Shown here: one piece after another, positions 24,536 to 35,295 of the stretch | How positions within the stretch are numbered: position 1 is the first letter of the stretch | Layout: each line of letters starts with the position of its first letter | From: Armillaria gallica | Taxonomy: Eukaryota > Basidiomycota > Agaricomycetes > Agaricales > Physalacriaceae | DNA length: 64,000 bases | NCBI GenBank assembly: GCA_037576215.1 | Contig: JBANDB010000001.1 | Location: forward strand, 4,340,001 to 4,404,000 | Direction of reading: 5' to 3' | Position numbers and translations under genes: made by a program | Notes under the pieces: model-generated | Told to the model about the DNA's origin: nothing | The model's database searches: none | The model's input: the letters and a program-made list of their open reading frames with translations, nothing else

Positions 24536-25850
24536 ATGATCAGCTTCGGTCCATCTTCTGTATAACACTTACTGAAAATCATACAATACAGTGATGATGT
24601 GTAGCCCTAATTGATAATCACTTAGATGCTGCTATAGGCAAAAGTATCACAGTCCAACATTAAATGAATAGATTGCCAAGTCATAGAAGCAAAAACATCA
24701 CAATCAAGGATAATGTTAACATGGCACCACCCCATTGTCTTAAGAGGTTAAATTAAGGTTCACAGAAGAATGACTGGGCAGCTTGAAAAGACCTATCAGA
24801 TTCACGACTGAGGGAAGATACCTGCTCAATGACCAGTGAAAAAGAATAGGGCTATGCAGATGGACTCATTATTCTGACAACTATTAAATATGGTATACCA
24901 CATATAACAGGATGACCACCTAAACATCAGGGAGGTTGCAGTGCAACTTATGACACGTTTGGTGACAAACCATGACCATCTATGTACTGAATTATAGTGA
25001 GAATCATGTATAAACTATGACATGTTACAATGCTCACCTATCGTTTTCCCCTCTTTAAGCAACAAGTGGTTTTTATGGCTCTGGTCATCTGATTGTTGAC
25101 ACTCCAGAGAAAGGCCCATATCACCCTACTTCATAAATAACATCTCTCCAGTTCCAAAAATTCCAAGTAATGATTGATTTGGTGCACTTGACAATGCAGA
25201 AGTAGGGATGTTGGTGGTGGAAGTCCAACCACCATCCTATGCTTGCTTGTGGGACAAAGCTATGTTGTCTTGGCACCAAGTTGAAGTTTTCAGTGGAGCA
25301 TCTGGGATCCTGGGACATGGTGAGGACAAGGGGACTCATGCTTGCTCGTTGGATAAAGAGACATCATCTCAGCACAAAATACAAGTTTCTAGCCTGGCCT
25401 CTAAGATCCTCGTACACAGTGTTGATGGTGTGGATGGTTTCAGAGGGTGAAGAAATCTGACCGGCAAGTCCTGGAATATCTGCTCTATTGTCAGTCCCTC
25501 ATACTATAACAAACCTTCGCTTTGAGTGCTAGTGTATCCTTCAAAGGGTTGAGATGTCAAAAACTCTTCCTCAATTGCTATAGGTAATCCACTCATCTTT
25601 GTTTTTCAGATTTCATATTGTTCACACGAAACCACTTTACTGCCTTGGCACCATGAAGGCTTCTATGTATGAGGTAATACCCTAATGCAGTAATACGGGT
25701 CCCTCTAACTGCTAATTAGGCTGGTGTCCAATGTATGCAAGAACTTCCAAGAGTATCCTTGGCCAAGCAGAATGGGATGACCAAGGACAGTGACTTGCTG
25801 GAGATTAACAAGGAAATGAGACATCTGACACTTGAGAGTCTGCAGATAAA
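24536..25850. other. No gene seen
   Basis: Only short ORFs. An open stretch near 25690-25870 could be an upstream exon of the caspase-like pseudogene that follows, but this is not supported by a clear splice site. Confidence 0.4.
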
Positions 25851-25929
25851 ACCAAAGGTAAGCAGCATAAATCTTTGGTTAGATACTTGGGACTGATCTC
25901 AATGCTCAAGACCTGGATGGTTCTTGATT

Positions 25930-26811
25930 CTGGGTAGTCCTCATTGGCATTGACAGAGATCCCCATTATCCTCTCCATGGTTGTGTATCAGATGCAGAAC
26001 TAATGGAGAAATATCTTGTCAAGGACCTCAGTATTTATAGTAATCATGTCCAGCATCTTTTGGGTTCTACTAGAGGGAGACTACTGACAGTTCTATTAGT
26101 CCTGCTCATGCCAATATCCTTAAGACATCTTACAGCCTCATTGACAATGTCGATATCTTACCTGGAGACAACATCATCATTTATTTTGCTGGAAATGGCA
26201 TGCGCTATGATGCTGAAGAATATTATTGCCACAGGGTGCCTCTGGAAGTCTCTTGCATCAATCAAGCCCCTCAGTGCTCTATGTCCTTTGGACCATGCCA
26301 CTCAGGATGATAACGGGTCCAAAATCCTTGATATCAGTATTTGAGAAATTGAAGCCATTTTAACCTCTAGAAAAGAGCCACAAAATCATGCTCATCCTTG
26401 ATTGTGGACACCCGTGTGCAAGAATCAGAGGTGTTCCTCCAATCAGAACATGCCCCATTTCTCAATGTATCCTCACTCCTGTGGCATGCAATTGAACCTA
26501 TGCTCAAAGATGCACATCAGTGTTTGGTGGCCTATCCTCGGTATCTTACTGGCCATTCAGTAGCTGCATACAGCTGGCAGCTGGACACAAGTTCTCATGT
26601 GGTTTCAGCTGCATGTCAGAAGAACAAGTATGCATGGGAAGAAAAGGATGACAAAGGAACAACTCATGGAATCTTCACAAAGGCACTCATGGATTCTTTG
26701 AGGTCAGGTCAAAGTTCCACTTACATTGATCTCATTGCTGGACTGCCCAAGTGGCCTGACCAGATGCTCTTTGTCACTGGAGATCACAAGGATGATCTAA
26801 TCTGGTACTAA
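25930..26811 (+). pseudogene. Caspase-like (peptidase C14) protein, inactivated
   Basis: The reading follows the fungal caspase-domain (metacaspase-related) pattern: VVLIGIDRDPHYPLHGCVSD, AELMEKYLVKDLS, HANILKTSYSLIDN, LPGDNIIIYFAGNGMRYD, DHATQDDNGSKILDIS, LILDCGHP, then the open C-terminal part HVVSAACQKNKYAWEEKD, GIFTKALMDSLRSGQS, LIAGLPKWPDQMLFVTG and KDDLIWY at 26811. Four frame changes and one stop are visible. Both catalytic residues are changed: the motif usually Ala-Gly-His-Gly reads Ala-Gly-Asn-Gly (26194-26196), and the Cys before His in D-x-C-H is Gly (26406-26408). The protein would be proteolytically dead even if the frames were intact. Confidence 0.75.
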
Positions 26812-27423
26812 GAATGAATGTCAACTGTCATTCTTAGGTTGCAGTTTATCTTGATCATTCAAAAATAGCTGTGCTTGTACATTTCTTACTTTCTGATGTT
26901 TCCTTCCAGTTGTATTATATTATCACCTTATTAACTTGACTTTAATATTTATGAAAATACACCTGACTGTATTTTATTTGAGGTTGTTTACTCATCATCT
27001 TCCCTCTATGTAAACTTCTCAGAGTACAGTGTTGTCTCATAGACTCACTCCCACATCTACAAGCTACATTCTATTACTAGGAAGCACCCTCTTGTCCACC
27101 TCCCTAGCTAATCCATGTCCTCTATCCTGTGAATCTATGGTGCCAGAGCCATAGCCCTCAATATTAGCCTTTAAACTGTGGAGCTAGCTACAGGCCTGGC
27201 TAGCTCCAAAAACCAGTGCCATATGGCTGGCAGGCTATTCACCAGAATAGCTAGGCTATTTCCCATATAGCCAGATTGCTGGATAGTGTCTGCACACATC
27301 CTAGGGACTGGGGACTGGGGACTGGATCAGGCACTGAATATCTCACTCTCCTGCTCATTGTGTGAGCCAGAAATTTTCATATGGGCCCGAAAAATAATAC
27401 TGTACATTTTGGTACTGCCTCCC
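26812..27423. other. No gene seen; short GGCTAGC repeats
   Basis: Contains CTGGCTAGCTCC-type repeats (27170-27270), also seen at about 43390, and three tandem GGGGACT units at 27304-27325. Non-coding. Confidence 0.4.
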
Positions 27424-28035
27424 AACAGGACTCTGGAGAATACCTATATATTCCTGATCCCAATCCAGACAAATTTATGAGAAATTTTGGCCTTATCCCT
27501 GAGTAAAAACCGGACAAAACAAGGAACTTGGCTAACATACCTTGAGTTGCAGTCCAGACAGGATATCAAGGGTATGTGTAAACCCTGAACCACATCCAGA
27601 CAAGATATTAATTAGCTCAAGTTGTTGAGCGGGTGGTGGAATATTTTGTAGTTGCCTCGGTCATTGGTTCGACTATGATTGAAACACTTTTTGTAACAGT
27701 GGTTCCCTTCCTCATGCCAACCGTCACCAACGCCCACCATGTTGCTTGGATAAATCAGCTCCCTCATGAGCTTTTTTGATGAAAAATTTCTTTGCATCTT
27801 CATAGAAGAACGTGTGGAGGGAAAAAACGCAGAAAATGCTTTTAGGAGGTGAAAATTTGCTATATAGTAACCCTGATCCATTTGTCCAGACGAATTGGCC
27901 AAAATTGGCGAAGGCCTGAGCCAAACTGGACAAATCTCTGAAATTTGAGAAATTTTTATCCAGACAGAATAGATCAATTTTGGGAATTTTGGGATCAGGG
28001 ATACATTGGTATTCTCCAGGGTCCTCTCCCAACCC
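27424..28035. repeat. Small element with inverted ends and a tRNA-like core
   Basis: The left end (27424-27467, with CTGGAGAATACCTATATATT and CCTGATCCCA) is the inverse of the right end (27990-28033, TGGGATCAGGGATACATTGG then TATTCTCCAG), about 80% matched over 40 bases. Between them lies a tRNA-like segment with Pol III signals. The size, 612 bp, and inverted ends would fit a miniature DNA element that captured a tRNA-derived sequence, or a short LTR-type element. Two long minus-strand ORFs here share no recognisable family. Confidence 0.45.
27606..27692 (+). repeat. tRNA-like segment (SINE head or tRNA relic)
   Basis: A box TAGCTCAAGTTG (27613-27624) sits in a D-arm with a GCTC/GAGC stem, B box GGTTCGACTAT (27666-27676) follows at normal spacing, and a run of five T lies at 27688-27692, as in a Pol III transcription unit. 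The anticodon loop is too long and the acceptor stem does not pair, so it is not a functional tRNA. Confidence 0.4.
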
Positions 28036-28039
28036 ACAC

Positions 28040-29030
28040 ATAGCCAATTCTGGTTGGATGTGACCACTCTCGCTTGGATGCACTAAACCATGTGAAAATA
28101 TCATTCTCAATGTGGTAGCTGCATTTTTTGAAAGCAGGCCAAATTTTAGCATATTGCCTATAATAGCTCACTTCAATTGTTGATATATATATGTATCACT
28201 TATTCATGGTTCAATATGATTCACTGTTCATTTTATATACTTGAAAGTACTGAAAATACCATTACGAGAATTTTCAAAATTTATCAGATAGATCAAATAG
28301 CACTGCTCCTCGCAATAATTCTGCAATTTTGCATTTTTTTAAAAAAAATTTTATTGAAAGTGTATTGATTACATGAGCATATATTCCAATATAACTACTG
28401 TGTCTTTGTCTGATTACTCCTTTGAGTACTGTGATATCATCAATTTGAACCTGCTCAACTAGCATGCGACTATGGCACAGAATTATCCCTCGCCCTCAAT
28501 AATTTGGTGCAACTCGGACACTGCCACCTTTTCCCATTTGGGAAATCCTAGCCTCTGCCAAAATTTGGCTGCAATCTGTCCATCACTGTTGTTTCTTCAT
28601 CAGTCCCTTCTCATGACTATATCCCACTTCCCACCAGACTCCATCAATCCCAGTCCTTCTCTGGTCTCCCTGTCCAGACTCGTCTTACTCAGCCAAGATC
28701 GCCAACACAGTGCAATCAATTGATGCTGGAGCGATGTGCTGGGCTGTGGTGTGCTTAGATCACCACTCCATTTTTGCACCTGGGTTCCCAACCAGGCAGC
28801 AGCCTTGTGGCATGCGACTCCATTTCCCAGTCTTATTTAAAAGATCACTGGAAGGGCCTCGAACTGATGCCCAGAATGGTAAGGAGAGATTAGATTTGTT
28901 GTGTGATTTTAGAGGGGGTAATATGTATGACATGATCACTTTTAGAAAGGGAGGCTGCATTTTCATGTGATTCAGACATTGGAGATGGTAGAACCCAGAA
29001 AGTGTCTAGATTGTTACTTTCTGGGGGGTG
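28040..29030. other. No gene seen
   Basis: AT-rich non-coding DNA with a poly-A/T stretch near 28335. An 83-codon ORF at 28472 has no recognisable features. Confidence 0.45.
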
Positions 29031-29032
29031 GG

Positions 29033-29122
29033 GGACTCAAACTTGCAAGTATGAAAATAAAATTTTCTGTGTGAAACAAGTTACAATTGAGCAAGCAGAG
29101 ATGACCACTACACTATCTGCCC
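29033..29122 (-). repeat. Second tRNA-like segment
   Basis: On the minus strand GGCAGATAGTGTAGTGGTC (A box TAGTGTAGTGG, 29105-29115) resembles the D-arm of Asp/Val/Glu-type tRNAs, and AGTTTGAGTCC (29033-29043) resembles a B box. The spacing is long, as with a variable arm, intron or insertion. No acceptor pairing. Probably a tRNA-derived repeat. Confidence 0.35.
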
Positions 29123-30079
29123 CCTTTTGCATTCTTTACACCCTTCTGTGCATCAAAAAGTGATTCAACATTGATTTTATAAGTCTTTCTATTATCTATG
29201 TCAAATGTAAAACAGTACATGCACCCAATGAGAATGTACAGAACAAATATGGGGGAAGAAGCTCTGAAAACCGATTTTTTAAAGGTAGATATGCCTCTAT
29301 ACAACCAAAATACTGTAGATTGTCAAATAAAGTGTATGTAGCATTTATATAGTACACCATGAACTCACACTTAATGCTGCCCTGAGTAAAATATGCTTCA
29401 ACCGTATCCAATACTACAAATGAGCTTAAAGGCTTTCATGACTTTCACATTGAATCAGCTTTCACTTAAGGCTTCAAGTCAGTAAAGAAGTATATATATG
29501 TAGATCAGGGTGGATCAGACACCTGGGACAAGTAGTGTGATGTACGTAGTACTACTATCAGAGAGAATTACATTCATTGAAACATTTTATAGGACCACAG
29601 AACTGAAATACTGTTCAAAATGTACAAAATTCGAAGTTTTGATGACAAAACAGCAAATAATAATATATCATGAACATTTAAACTAATTAAAACTACCTAC
29701 ATACATTGGAAATATCTGAAATAATATATCCCATCCATTTCCAAGGCTTTGGAGTGGGTGGTTTGAGCAGGGGATGCATTCCAAGGGTGTATTCTGTTCA
29801 CTTGATCACTCCAGACCATAAGTCTGCACAGCAATTGAGTGGCTATGCAGCACTTTTTTGGTTCCTTTTCACCACCATCGCTCCTCTTCCTGTTCTCTTA
29901 TCTGCCTGCATTGCCCATATTCATGGGTTAAATGTATGTTTTATTTGTTTTTATTACTAATACATCAAATTTAGATGTTTTTGGTGCATTCGGTGGCCTC
30001 AAGAGCCCCAGATAGCAACCATTCTGCTCTGCACCTCACACATAAGTCCTCACACCAGGCAACACCCTTTTTGACACCC
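29123..30079. other. No gene seen
   Basis: Non-coding, AT-rich. The ORF at 29706-29960 shows no family features. Confidence 0.45.
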
Positions 30080-31094
30080 AACGGTGATACTTCATGACCA
30101 CAATTGACTATAAAGACGATGGCGATGATGCTCTGCCAGCCAATATCCCAATAACTGGTACCATTCAACCCATCCCCTACCTAGCATCCTCCACATTGAC
30201 ATCGGGGCCAATTGCTCATGCATGGCGATTCCACACATGCTAATGACCATGGGCATCATTAATAATCCAACATCGCATGCTATTTGCAAGCACACCATGG
30301 GAATAAGTGCAGACCAACCCAGATGATGACGATGATGAATAGGATGGTGACGATGATGACGGGAATGGCATGGATAGTTGAAGGATGATGTAGAGGCAGG
30401 GTAGAGGGCAGGACAGGATTGTGAAATAGAGAGAATGTGGTTGGGATGCATGACAAAGAGAGAGGGTATGAGAGGAAGGGTGGGATGAAGGTCAGGTCAC
30501 TAATGTCCAATGGCTACAACAACAGCAACACCCCTTTGGGCACTGATTACACTCCTATGGACATGTCAAATGAGACTGAGATGATAGCTATGCGAGCACT
30601 GATGGCCCTGCTGCTGCTACCCGCTCCCAAATCTAACATTGGTCCCTACCATCTGTCCCAGGCCCCAAATAATCCCCATCTCCATGCCTCTCCTATTTTC
30701 AACATGGGGGATTGTGACTATCAAGCCCATTTCTCCCTCTGATATTGCCATCATTGCCCACAACAATGACAGCCCCCAATCCTGATCCCCACTGCATCCC
30801 TTGCCCTCTATCAACCATGTGAGCACCATCAGACCTCTACCCCCATTTTCAATAGTGGGAAATATGATGGTGGTCTCCATTTCCTCTCACAATCTCACCA
30901 CAATGCTCCATCATGCTGCTGATATCTACCACTTCTCCTACCTCATCCCCAGTCCATGCCACTGCTGTGTATCTGTAGACTAGCCTGTATCCAGTGTAAG
31001 GGAGCACAATGCTACCCACAGCATGCACACCTGACACTGCCAGCGATCCCCATCATTGTCAACAACACTTCTATCTCATACTCTCCATTTTCAG
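30080..31094. repeat. Dispersed repeat, copy at 30 kb
   Basis: Matches 10030-11038 in scattered blocks. It is interrupted at 31094 by the Ty3/gypsy element, which duplicated TCAG. Related GATGATGACGATGATGA-type low-complexity sequence is present at 30325-30360. No conserved coding. Confidence 0.5.
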
Positions 31095-31753
31095 TGTAAG
31101 GCTGGGAAACTTGGTGTAAACCAAAGATATGTCTCCTGGCGAATTCTTTTGAATGCAAGAGAGGCTTCAAGGATTCTGACAGATGTATGCTGGATTAATT
31201 GAAATGAATGAAACAGTAATTATGGTTTAACGATTAGGAAGATGTTAGGCAATGGTTTCCAGATACTGAATTGTATATATATTCTCCTGGTGATAGAGCC
31301 CTAGGTGGTGCTAGGCAGCAGCTATGCTTGGAGGGTAAATGCAAATGTATTGATAGACCTGGCTAAAGATGAGGGAAAAAGTCCTCCTCTCTGTCTAATT
31401 TACAGCTGCTTATATACTACTAGAGAACAATGAGTTTCCATACTTGGGGAACAATAGGTAGGAACAATGGGAGTACAGAACAATGAGATCAGATGATAGA
31501 ACAATGGAATTACAGAACAATAGAACAATAGGAGAGAACAATGATCAATGGGACAATGATCAATATTTGATGATCAAAAGATCATGATGAGACAATTTAG
31601 CTACATGAATCTGGGTTTCTATTGTGATCTGATGCTGAGATCTTGGATAGGGATCTGGAGAGGATGTTCTCTTCTTCCTGTATGCTGTCTTGGAGCATGG
31701 CAAAATGTGAGATAGAGCTCACATTGGTGCACAGCCTGCACTGGATGTGCACA
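31095..31753 (-). repeat. 3' LTR of the gypsy element
   Basis: Plus-strand ends TGTAAGGCTGG and GGATGTGCACA; on the coding strand TG...CA. It has an array of (G)AACAAT motifs at 31448-31560. Differs from the 5' LTR at eight positions, all A/G on the plus strand. Confidence 0.88.
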
Positions 31754-31936
31754 ACTGGGGGGAACATAATTTATGAACGTCCCCGTTCATGCATGGGATA
31801 TAGACTTCTTTACATTGTGTATTCACATCAGCATCGACGATGAGGGGGTGAGATTTCTGATGGACAGGTAATTTAAGGGGGAAAGGGAGAATGTTCTTTT
31901 TGCTTTGCTGGCAAGGCTCTGGAATGCTAGGATGGA

Positions 31937-31945
31937 TATATAAAA
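31937..31945 (+). promoter_or_regulatory. TATA box for the antisense spliced gene
   Basis: TATATAAAA, 47 bases before the ATG at 31984 and just inside the 3' LTR. Suggests that the plus-strand gene has its own promoter. Confidence 0.5.
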
Positions 31946-31983
31946 CAAGGCAGAATTTGCCATGGGTCCTTCAGAACAGCAGC

Positions 31984-32713
31984 ATGTCTTTCCCTACTTC
32001 ACTACCTCTCTTCCAGAAATTAGACTGGACCTCCCCAGTCCAGATCATGCAGTCCCTTTCTCATTTCCAAGCACTCCAAGACAGAACCACTGTTGAGGTT
32101 ATTTGCCTTTCTGTCACCACCAACCTCCGTCTCCACCTCCAGGGTGTCTCTGTGCATGTCATGCAGGCTAGGGAGATTGGCCAGGTCCCTGATAGGGACA
32201 CTCAAGTCTGGCTCCAGCAATTGATGAACCTATCAGTGAGTACTATATCTTAATTTTATCACTACCACTCATGCTCCCTTCTTGAAGTTGGTTCTTGAAG
32301 TTACACGAGATACCTCTGCTGACTTTTCCACCACTGGTGCCTATGAAGCTGTGGAACAAATGGCTGAGCTTTACAGCCAGGTTCTTTCGCATGCTGTCCT
32401 CTTCCTGGATTACCCCCAGATCCGCTTCACCTCCATTGCTATTCTGAAAGCTTTTGTTGAGGCACAGGCTAGGGCCAGGGCTAGGAAGGATTTGTTGGCA
32501 ATTCATGCCCTTGATGCTGGACTTGCACGTGTTGGAGGGTCTATGGTTGAAATGGATGAAGATGTTATGCTGGAGTTTGCAGTACGTGTTGATTCGCAGG
32601 GCAATATGTCATACCCCACTGTGGTTGCGGGAGAGGTGTTGGTGTCTGAGAATGATGATGATTCTGCGCAGGTGTTTTCTCCCATCCATTATGACAGTTC
32701 AGATTCAGAGTAG
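31984..32713 (+). CDS. Intact two-exon gene of unknown function inside gypsy element
   Basis: Exon 1 31984-32235 (84 codons, MSFPTSLPLFQKLDWTS...), intron 32236-32287 (52 nt, GTGAGT...TTGAAG), exon 2 32288-32713, total 225 residues. The start is chosen because a TATA box lies 47 bases upstream and the frame is open through the intron junction. Residues about 95-150 look helical (AYEAVEQMAELYSQVLSHAV), followed by an Arg/Ala helix (AQARARARKDLLAIHALD) and an acidic Ser-rich tail (DSSDSE). It runs antisense to pol and converges on the small membrane ORF at 32810. No stops, in a window where almost all other genes are broken. I do not recognise a family; it could be a captured host gene. Confidence 0.6.
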
Positions 32714-32809
32714 AGATAGGTATTTAATATTTAAATGTTTCCTAGCTAGCCTTATGTTCCTCCGAATGTAATCATGTCCACCTCTTCCTTTGCCTCCTCT
32801 CTTTTAATA

Positions 32810-33076
32810 TTAAGACATGTGAGCTGCCTCTGGCCGTGTCGGCATTGCCATGAGCTCCATTGGCTGGCTGCTGGCCACTGTCCCATGATGTGACAGGGGT
32901 GATTCACCTCGGCTTATTGAGAGGCGCTGGATGAAGGCTGGCTCATTGGCACGTGGACAATTTAAAGAGTAGAGGGCGTAAGCTCCATATAGGCGGAACC
33001 CTAAGAAGGTGGCCACCATAATTGCAGGGGCTACCCAGTATGCTTTTGGGATTTCAATGTTTAGAACAGTGGTCAT
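32810..33076 (-). CDS. Small single-span membrane protein, unknown
   Basis: 88 codons, MTTVLNIEIPKAYWVAP then a hydrophobic span (about residues 14-36) and a polar C-terminal tail. Same strand as pol, in the position where an env-like gene would lie, but far too short for a known envelope protein. Its 3' end is 96 bases from the end of the convergent spliced gene. Unknown function; coding status rests only on the open frame and clean composition. Confidence 0.35.
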   Translation of the reverse strand: MTTVLNIEIPKAYWVAPAIMVATFLGFRLYGAYALYSLNCPRANEPAFIQRLSISRGESPLSHHGTVASSQPMELMAMPTRPEAAHMS

Positions 33077-33825
33077 TTTCCACAGTGGTGAATAATTTAG
33101 ACACGTTAATTCTCTTTTCTTTTTAAATCAATTTATCCAGAATAGCTCCCGGGCTATCCACTCTGTCGGGCTCGCTAGGAGTATTCTTGGGACCGACGTG
33201 GCAACCAACGAACTATTCTTGGTCTGGAGCCGCTGCTGCCATATGGAATGGTGGCCAAGGGAGCGCCCTGGAATGTATGAATAAATAGTGTTGCGACAGG
33301 TTGCAAGTACGCTGTCATGGAATTAAATATTGCAGTGTTTCATTTGAATAGTGTATGGCAGGAAGAATATTCATGACTCATTCAGGCCGTCTTTCAGACT
33401 GTCAGGGACCAGGCCCCCATCCTCTCGGCTGCGTTCCTGTGTGTCGGCTATTGCCATTGTTGCGCCGTTACTTTCTAGGCCGTGTCTCTTTATCGCCACT
33501 CGATGACCCGAGCAGCTTTGTAAAGACCGTGTTTATGCCAAGGTTAAGTGATAGATGACAGCCATAGCACCGGAGATTTTTGCGATATCGGGCCAGGCCG
33601 CATTGAGTAAAGAAGCTTTCCCAAGGAACAAGTCTGAGTGCGTATTGGTAGTCAAGTAGGAATTTTAAAACGTATGTTCAGGGTCGAGGGAATTTTGAAC
33701 TGAAGCAAAGAAATGAAAATGACAATAGAAAAATAAAAGATATGTGAATGGGTTTTATACAATCGATAGAGCTGGAATAAAATTTCATTGAATTGGAAAT
33801 ATTGAGGTAGCATAGATACAGTGTC
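33077..33825. other. CpG-rich non-coding part of gypsy cargo
   Basis: CpG is markedly more frequent here (for example GGGCTCGCTAGG, GTTGCGCCGTTAC, ATCGCCACTCGATGACCCGA) than in the rest of the window. A 67-codon plus-strand ORF (33355-33558) has no features. May be a promoter or an unmethylated segment of host origin. Confidence 0.4.
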
Positions 33826-34311
33826 CTAGACATCCATCGGAGGTCTAGGCGGTGGATACGTTGGTGGTGATGGAATGTGCAGATTGCATAGGTGAGGAGG
33901 AAGGACCAGGGCTGCTTCTGGTCGTGGAAGAGTTGGCGAGTCTGGCCTTGTGATGAGGTCTCTCGACGACCCTTGAACGAAGTCAGAGTGAGTGGATGCT
34001 TGAGACTCCGTTGAGGAGGGGTACTGATAAATCAACAGTGGAGTGGCTGGTTTGGTAGTGTCGATAAGATTATCCGGTATGGTAAAGGAATAAATAGATG
34101 CCACTGATGAATGGCTCGATATTTTGTCTCCTCTTCCAACTGGAAGTGGATGTGAATCAAAGAGAGCAATTTGGCGAAGTGGGATGTTGCAAGCATGGAA
34201 AGACCGTTGGTGCTGGCAGCAGGGTTTGGTGAAATAAAGAATGGCCAGCCCAACAATCAAGGATGCTGGTAATGCAAGGAGGGCGAGATAGGCAAAGGTA
34301 ACGTCTGGCAT
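33826..34311 (-). CDS. Single-span membrane protein with Pro/Ser-rich tail
   Basis: 161 codons. A short N-terminus (MPDVTFAY) is followed by a hydrophobic span (residues about 6-28), a Cys pair (TKPCCQHQ), then a long polar tail rich in Ser and Pro ending in PPTYPPPRPPMDV. The PPTYPPP segment could be a PPxY-type motif, which binds WW domains. Same orientation as pol, intact, in CpG-rich DNA. Architecture resembles the smaller ORF at 32810. No family recognised. Confidence 0.4.
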   Translation of the reverse strand: MPDVTFAYLALLALPASLIVGLAILYFTKPCCQHQRSFHACNIPLRQIALFDSHPLPVGRGDKISSHSSVASIYSFTIPDNLIDTTKPATPLLIYQYPSSTESQASTHSDFVQGSSRDLITRPDSPTLPRPEAALVLPPHLCNLHIPSPPTYPPPRPPMDV

Positions 34312-35127
34312 GAAGACAGTCAGAGTGGTTGTAAGAAAAGATTTTTAGGCTTCTATCGGCAATCTGGCGACTATCAACCAGGCACCACCTTTAGAACACC
34401 GACAATTGGCCCCCGGGCCAGTTTCTGTTCCTTAGGATCAAATTAAAGGAGATTTAGACTATTGATGATGATGCGTATTTTTAGTCATTTATAATGATGT
34501 AAGAATCTGTCCATGTGACAAGTAATAGGAACATCCGGGAATTGCGCTTGTTGTTGTGGGCAAACGGACTTGAGAACCTATATTGCCATGGATATTTGTA
34601 CATTGCTATACGAGAAGTTTATGAAAGTGCAAATGAGCTTGAGAATGTGACAATCTGAAAGACATCCTTGAATTGCTTAAGTAGTTGTTTGCGAAGGGAC
34701 TTGAGAATTTCAGATAGCACAGACACCCATGAATTGCGATTGAGTTTGGAGCAATCTATATAACATATTTGATTTTCACATAATCCTATTCCTGCATAAT
34801 CCGTCTCTGCGGCGATTCTGAAACACACACACTAAAACTGGTGCTTCCATGTTCACGTATTGCGACGGGTTTTCCCAGCTGGCCTACCACCATTCATAGC
34901 AGTTACAACACCTTCATGCAGTCATGAAGTTAAGTGAAGGAGTCTGAGAGGATGCGCCTCAAAGGGTGGCGTGAGGGTCCTTTACTCGAGACTGAGGATG
35001 CTAGGGCGGGTCCTCTGCCTTTAATATTGCGCAAACGGTCTTGGCTTTGCATATGTTTACAGCTTCTGGGGTAGTCCAATATGAGGCGTACTCCAATGGC
35101 ACAATTCTCTCTGACTGCGCATCAGCA
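34312..35127. other. No gene seen (gypsy cargo)
   Basis: Three AATTGC-containing segments recur (CCGGGAATTGCGCTTG, CTTGAATTGCTTAAG, CATGAATTGCGATTG near 34535, 34670 and 34730), each with GACTTGAGAA or TTGAGAAT nearby, suggesting a degraded repeat of about 65-135 bases. No supportable gene. Confidence 0.35.
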
Positions 35128-35295
35128 AGAACCCATGCAATCCTTCTCATGATAATGGATCATGCGAGGTGTGAACCAATGGCAAAAGTCTCTGAGACTG
35201 CGGGCACAGCTAGAACCCATGATATCCTTCTCATGGTAATGGATCATGCGAGGTGTGAACCAATGGCAAAAGTCTCTGAGACTGCGGCCGCAGCT
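35128..35295. repeat. 84-bp tandem repeat, two copies plus partial third
   Basis: Units 35128-35211 and 35212-35295 are about 93% identical; a diverged partial copy precedes at about 35076-35127. The unit is 28 codons and is open on both strands, giving a 28-residue repeat (plus strand ...DHARCEPMAKVSETA; minus strand SLRDFCHWFTPRMIHYHEKD). Lies between pol and the membrane ORFs in the gypsy element. Confidence 0.7.

Noticed and set aside
27304..27325. Tandem GGGGACT units as a telomere-like or CRISPR-like repeat
   Set aside because: Only three units, no spacers; simple slippage.
27606..27692. Functional tRNA gene
   Set aside because: A and B boxes are present, but the anticodon loop is too long and the acceptor stem does not pair.
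33826..34311. Calling this membrane ORF an envelope gene
   Set aside because: It is in the env position but only 161 codons, without signal peptide plus ectodomain plus fusion architecture.
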